Shown in pieces: positions 61,965 to 64,000 of a stretch of DNA of 64,000 bases (the stretch's first letter is position 1; each line of letters begins with the position of its first letter). A program made the position numbers and the translations under genes. Under the pieces are notes generated by a model. It made no database searches, was not told where the DNA came from, and was given only the letters and a program-made list of their open reading frames with translations. The stretch covers positions 26,405-90,404 of the forward strand of contig JBLMYA010000092.1 in assembly GCA_050258035.1 (NCBI GenBank). Reading direction: 5' to 3'. This DNA comes from DATBLE01 sp050258035 (GTDB lineage Bacteria > Actinomycetota > Thermoleophilia > Gaiellales > Gaiellaceae).

Positions 61965-62604
61965 CGCAACCCACGCCGCCGCGCCTCGGCCGCGGTATGT
62001 CGAGCGCTTCACACTGACCGAGCGGCTCCTCCACTGGGTGCACGCGAGCGCGTTCTTCGTCCTGCTCGGATCCGGACTCGTGCTCTACCTGCCCTCGCTG
62101 TCGGCGGCGGTCGCCAGGAGGCCGCTGATCAAGGACATCCACTTCTGGACCGGGATCTCGTGGGCGGGAGCGATCCTGCTGATCGCCGTCCTCGGCAACC
62201 GGCGCGCAGTCGCGCAGACCGTCCGCGAGATCGACCTCTTCGACCGGGACGACCGCCGCTTCCTCGCCGGCGACACCCGGCGCCCACAGGGCCGTTTCAA
62301 CGCCGGGCAGAAGGTCAACACCATCCTCACCGCCGCATTCGCAACGCTGTTCTTCGTCTCGGGCCTGCTGCTCTGGTACGGCGAGCGCGACACACGGTTC
62401 CGGCTCGGCGGAACCGTCTACCTCCACGACACGCTCGTGTACATCTCGATCGTGATCGTCCTCGGCCACCTCTACCTCTCGCTCATCCACCCAGCCACCC
62501 GGCACGCCCTCCGTGGAATGACCCTCGGGACCGTCCGCGAAGAATGGGCCCGGACCCATCACGCCAAATGGACGACCTCACCGCGGAGCGAACGGAACCA
62601 GTGA
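61957..62604 (+). CDS. Cytochrome b561/FdnI-type membrane subunit
   Basis: 215 residues, four TM helices: ERLLHWVHASAFFVLLGSG, DIHFWTGISWAGAILLIAVL, TAAFATLFFVSGLLLW and HDTLVYISIVIVLGHLYLS. Conserved His residues (LHWVH, DIHFWTG, HDTL, GHLY) fit two heme b sites, as in formate dehydrogenase gamma and cytochrome b561. It would pass electrons from the quinone pool to the Mo enzyme. Confidence 0.85.
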   Translation: MASATHAAAPRPRYVERFTLTERLLHWVHASAFFVLLGSGLVLYLPSLSAAVARRPLIKDIHFWTGISWAGAILLIAVLGNRRAVAQTVREIDLFDRDDRRFLAGDTRRPQGRFNAGQKVNTILTAAFATLFFVSGLLLWYGERDTRFRLGGTVYLHDTLVYISIVIVLGHLYLSLIHPATRHALRGMTLGTVREEWARTHHAKWTTSPRSERNQ

Positions 62605-62659
62605 GTCGCCACCGCATCCCTGGAGGAGTCACGATCGAGCTCTACGCTGTCGTGCGGCT

Positions 62660-62955
62660 GGGGGTCGAGCCTGCGGATGGTGATCGGGCGCAGGTCGCGG
62701 GCGAGCCCGGCCCAGTCGGCCTTGCTCGCGTAGCGGAAGCTGTTGCGGATCAGGTGCGCAGGTCTGGACGATCGCCTGCGGCCAGACGTCGGCGATCGCC
62801 TCCGGCAGGCCGCGCAGTGACGATGCAGACGTCGGCCGTGCCCCCGGTTCAGGACTCGGAGAGAACCTGATGCCAGTACTTCGCGCCCTCCGAGCCGTCG
62901 CCGACCCAGAGCCCGAGGGTGTCGCGCTCGCCGCTCAGCATGCAAGTCAGGCAAC
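62660..62955 (-). pseudogene. Decayed IS256-family transposase fragment
   Basis: Several frames together carry the IS256 core: LGLWVGDGSEGAKYW (62950-62870), then a TGA, TADVCIV, RGLPEAIADVWPQAIVQTC and, after a frameshift, HLIRNSFRYASKADWAGLA with DLRPIT (62756-62679). Stops and at least two frameshifts rule out function. No terminal repeats found. Confidence 0.75.
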
Positions 62956-63032
62956 TGCGATTACGCCGCTCTGAGTAATAGGCTCCGGGCCGTTCTCGCC
63001 GCCCTCGTCCTCAGTCGTCTACGATCGCCCGC

Positions 63033-63482
63033 GTGGACGAGTTCGTCCCGGGCGACTTCGACGTGCCTCGCCGACTCGAGACGCCGCAGTTCGTGCTCGA
63101 GCCGCTCGGGCCTGAACACAACGAGCAGGACTACGACGCCTGGACGTCGTCGATGGACCACATCGCCGCGACGCCCGGGTGGGGCGACGGCCGCTGGCCG
63201 CGAGAGATGACGCCGGACGAGAACCGGGAGGACCTGCAGCGCCATGCCGACGACTTCCGCAACCGGGCGGGGTTCACGTACACGGTGCTCGATCCGGAGA
63301 GCCGCGACGTGATCGGGTGCGTCTACATCTACCCGCTGCCCGACGGCGATCACGACGCCCGTGTGCGCTCCTGGGTACGGGCCAGCCACGCGGAGCTGGA
63401 CGTCCCTCTCTGGCGCGCCGTCAGCGACTGGCTCGCGTCCGACTGGCCGTTCGGCAGCGTCGAGTACGCGCCGCGCGGGTAG
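63033..63482 (+). CDS. GNAT-like N-acetyltransferase, 149 aa
   Basis: GTG start. The sequence LETPQFVLEPLGPEHNEQDYDAW and GFTYTVLDPESRDVIGCVYIYP match a GNAT of the group that acts on small substrates, but the acetyl-CoA loop is short (DGDHDARVRSWVRASH) and differs from RGxGxA. The C-terminus is WLASDWPFGSVEYAPRG. A typical conserved actinobacterial protein. Acceptor unknown. Confidence 0.75.
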   Translation: MDEFVPGDFDVPRRLETPQFVLEPLGPEHNEQDYDAWTSSMDHIAATPGWGDGRWPREMTPDENREDLQRHADDFRNRAGFTYTVLDPESRDVIGCVYIYPLPDGDHDARVRSWVRASHAELDVPLWRAVSDWLASDWPFGSVEYAPRG

Positions 63483-63637
63483 GGGGTTGTCGAGGTGGAC
63501 GCCGGGCGGTGCTTCGCGATGAGGCTCGCGATGCCCGCCTCCGGCGGCGCGGGCTGCACGCTCTAGACGGCACCGCTCGAACACGCGAGACTTGGAGTCG
63601 CCTGGAGCGGTCAGCTCGGGTCTCGGGAGGAGTGCGT

Positions 63638-64000
63638 ATGGCGGTCGAGGCACCACAGGCTCACCCACGCGCGGACGCGTACGGCACCACCTTGTCGTTC
63701 ACGCTCAACGGCGAGGCGGTGAGGATCGAGAACCCCGATCCCACGACGTCGCTCGTCGACTACCTGCGCTCACCCGCGGTCGGCCTGACCGGGACGAAGC
63801 TCGTGTGCGGCGAAGGAGGTTGCGGCGCCTGCACCGTCCTGATCACCCGAACGGACCCGAACACGACTCAGGTCGTCGAGCGGGCGGTGAACGCCTGCCT
63901 CCATCCCCTCTGCTCGCTCGACGGTGTGCAGGTGACGACGATCGAGGCGACCGGCAGCAGCAGGACGGGCCTGAGCCCGGTCCAGAAGGCGATGGTGACA
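63638..64000 (+). CDS. Xanthine dehydrogenase-like [2Fe-2S] N-terminus (cut by window edge)
   Basis: ATG 63638 with GGAGGAG upstream. The first 121 codons are present and open to the right edge. The 2Fe-2S ferredoxin-like domain has KLVCGEGGCGACTV (three Cys) and NACLHPLCSLDG, and SPVQKAM is also typical. The protein probably continues into a second [2Fe-2S] or FAD or Mo domain of xanthine dehydrogenase/aldehyde oxidase type. Confidence 0.88.
   Translation, partial: MAVEAPQAHPRADAYGTTLSFTLNGEAVRIENPDPTTSLVDYLRSPAVGLTGTKLVCGEGGCGACTVLITRTDPNTTQVVERAVNACLHPLCSLDGVQVTTIEATGSSRTGLSPVQKAMVT

Noticed and set aside
1..64000. Search for CRISPR arrays, tRNA/rRNA genes, toxin-antitoxin pairs and phage genes
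   Set aside because: No regularly spaced repeats, no recognisable RNA genes and no phage structural or integrase genes were seen.

Overview
The window looks like a chromosomal piece of a high-GC (roughly 70% by eye) actinobacterium-like organism. My best guess is the class Thermoleophilia (Gaiellales or Solirubrobacterales). This is inferred from the pervasive GTG starts and 4-base GTGA gene overlaps, the tandem Ig-like repeat proteins ending in a shared C-terminal domain, the divergent four-TM FtsH-like protease, and the mix of actinobacterial families. No rRNA or tRNA gene, CRISPR array, intact insertion sequence or replication origin was recognised.

Positions 1 to about 43,700 are mostly ordinary, densely packed core and metabolic genes. 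In order: a tandem pair of PLP fold-type-II enzymes (1-2730); an MMPL/RND transporter convergent with a run of secreted proteins (3855-9741); a secreted glycosidase-like protein; a membrane protease locus (11392-14956: small HELCH protein, membrane-anchored protein, FtsH-like AAA protease); a CDF metal transporter, an SDR enzyme, a glycogen-debranching-type GH and a glycosyltransferase; the BolA/monothiol glutaredoxin pair; transsulfuration genes (metB homologue at 22020 and cystathionine beta-synthase at 25146) interleaved with a YcaQ-type DNA glycosylase, a GST and a peptidase; and purine biosynthesis. The pur genes lie in two minus-strand blocks (purL-purF at 33927-37396 and purM-purN-purH at 28462-31408), separated by four plus-strand genes. 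A large LuxR/LAL-type ATPase regulator diverges from purL.

Positions 43,700 to 64,000 are accessory in character. They hold two complete two-component systems (44739-47164 and 58927-60674), two MarR regulators, secreted Ig-like repeat proteins (intact copies with six and two repeats, plus a remnant), a likely copper-related secretory cluster (cupredoxin and YcnI-like protein), a berberine-bridge-type flavoenzyme, a STAS protein, and a CHRD/molybdopterin/cytochrome b redox operon. The window ends in the [2Fe-2S] N-terminus of a xanthine-dehydrogenase-like protein. Broken genes are scattered here: pieces of a Ser/Thr kinase, a LigD-type polymerase, IS5-family and IS256-family transposases, a flavin oxidase and an acetyltransferase.

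The most interesting points are four. One is the FtsH-like protease with two large insertions in its AAA domain and translationally overlapping membrane partners. Another is the expanding and contracting Ig-repeat secreted family, whose two MarR neighbours share a promoter half-site. A third is the in-frame C-terminal remnant lying between ycaQ and metB. The fourth is the cluster of decayed genes that marks past recombination. I do not see a complete, clearly novel defence or mobile system.
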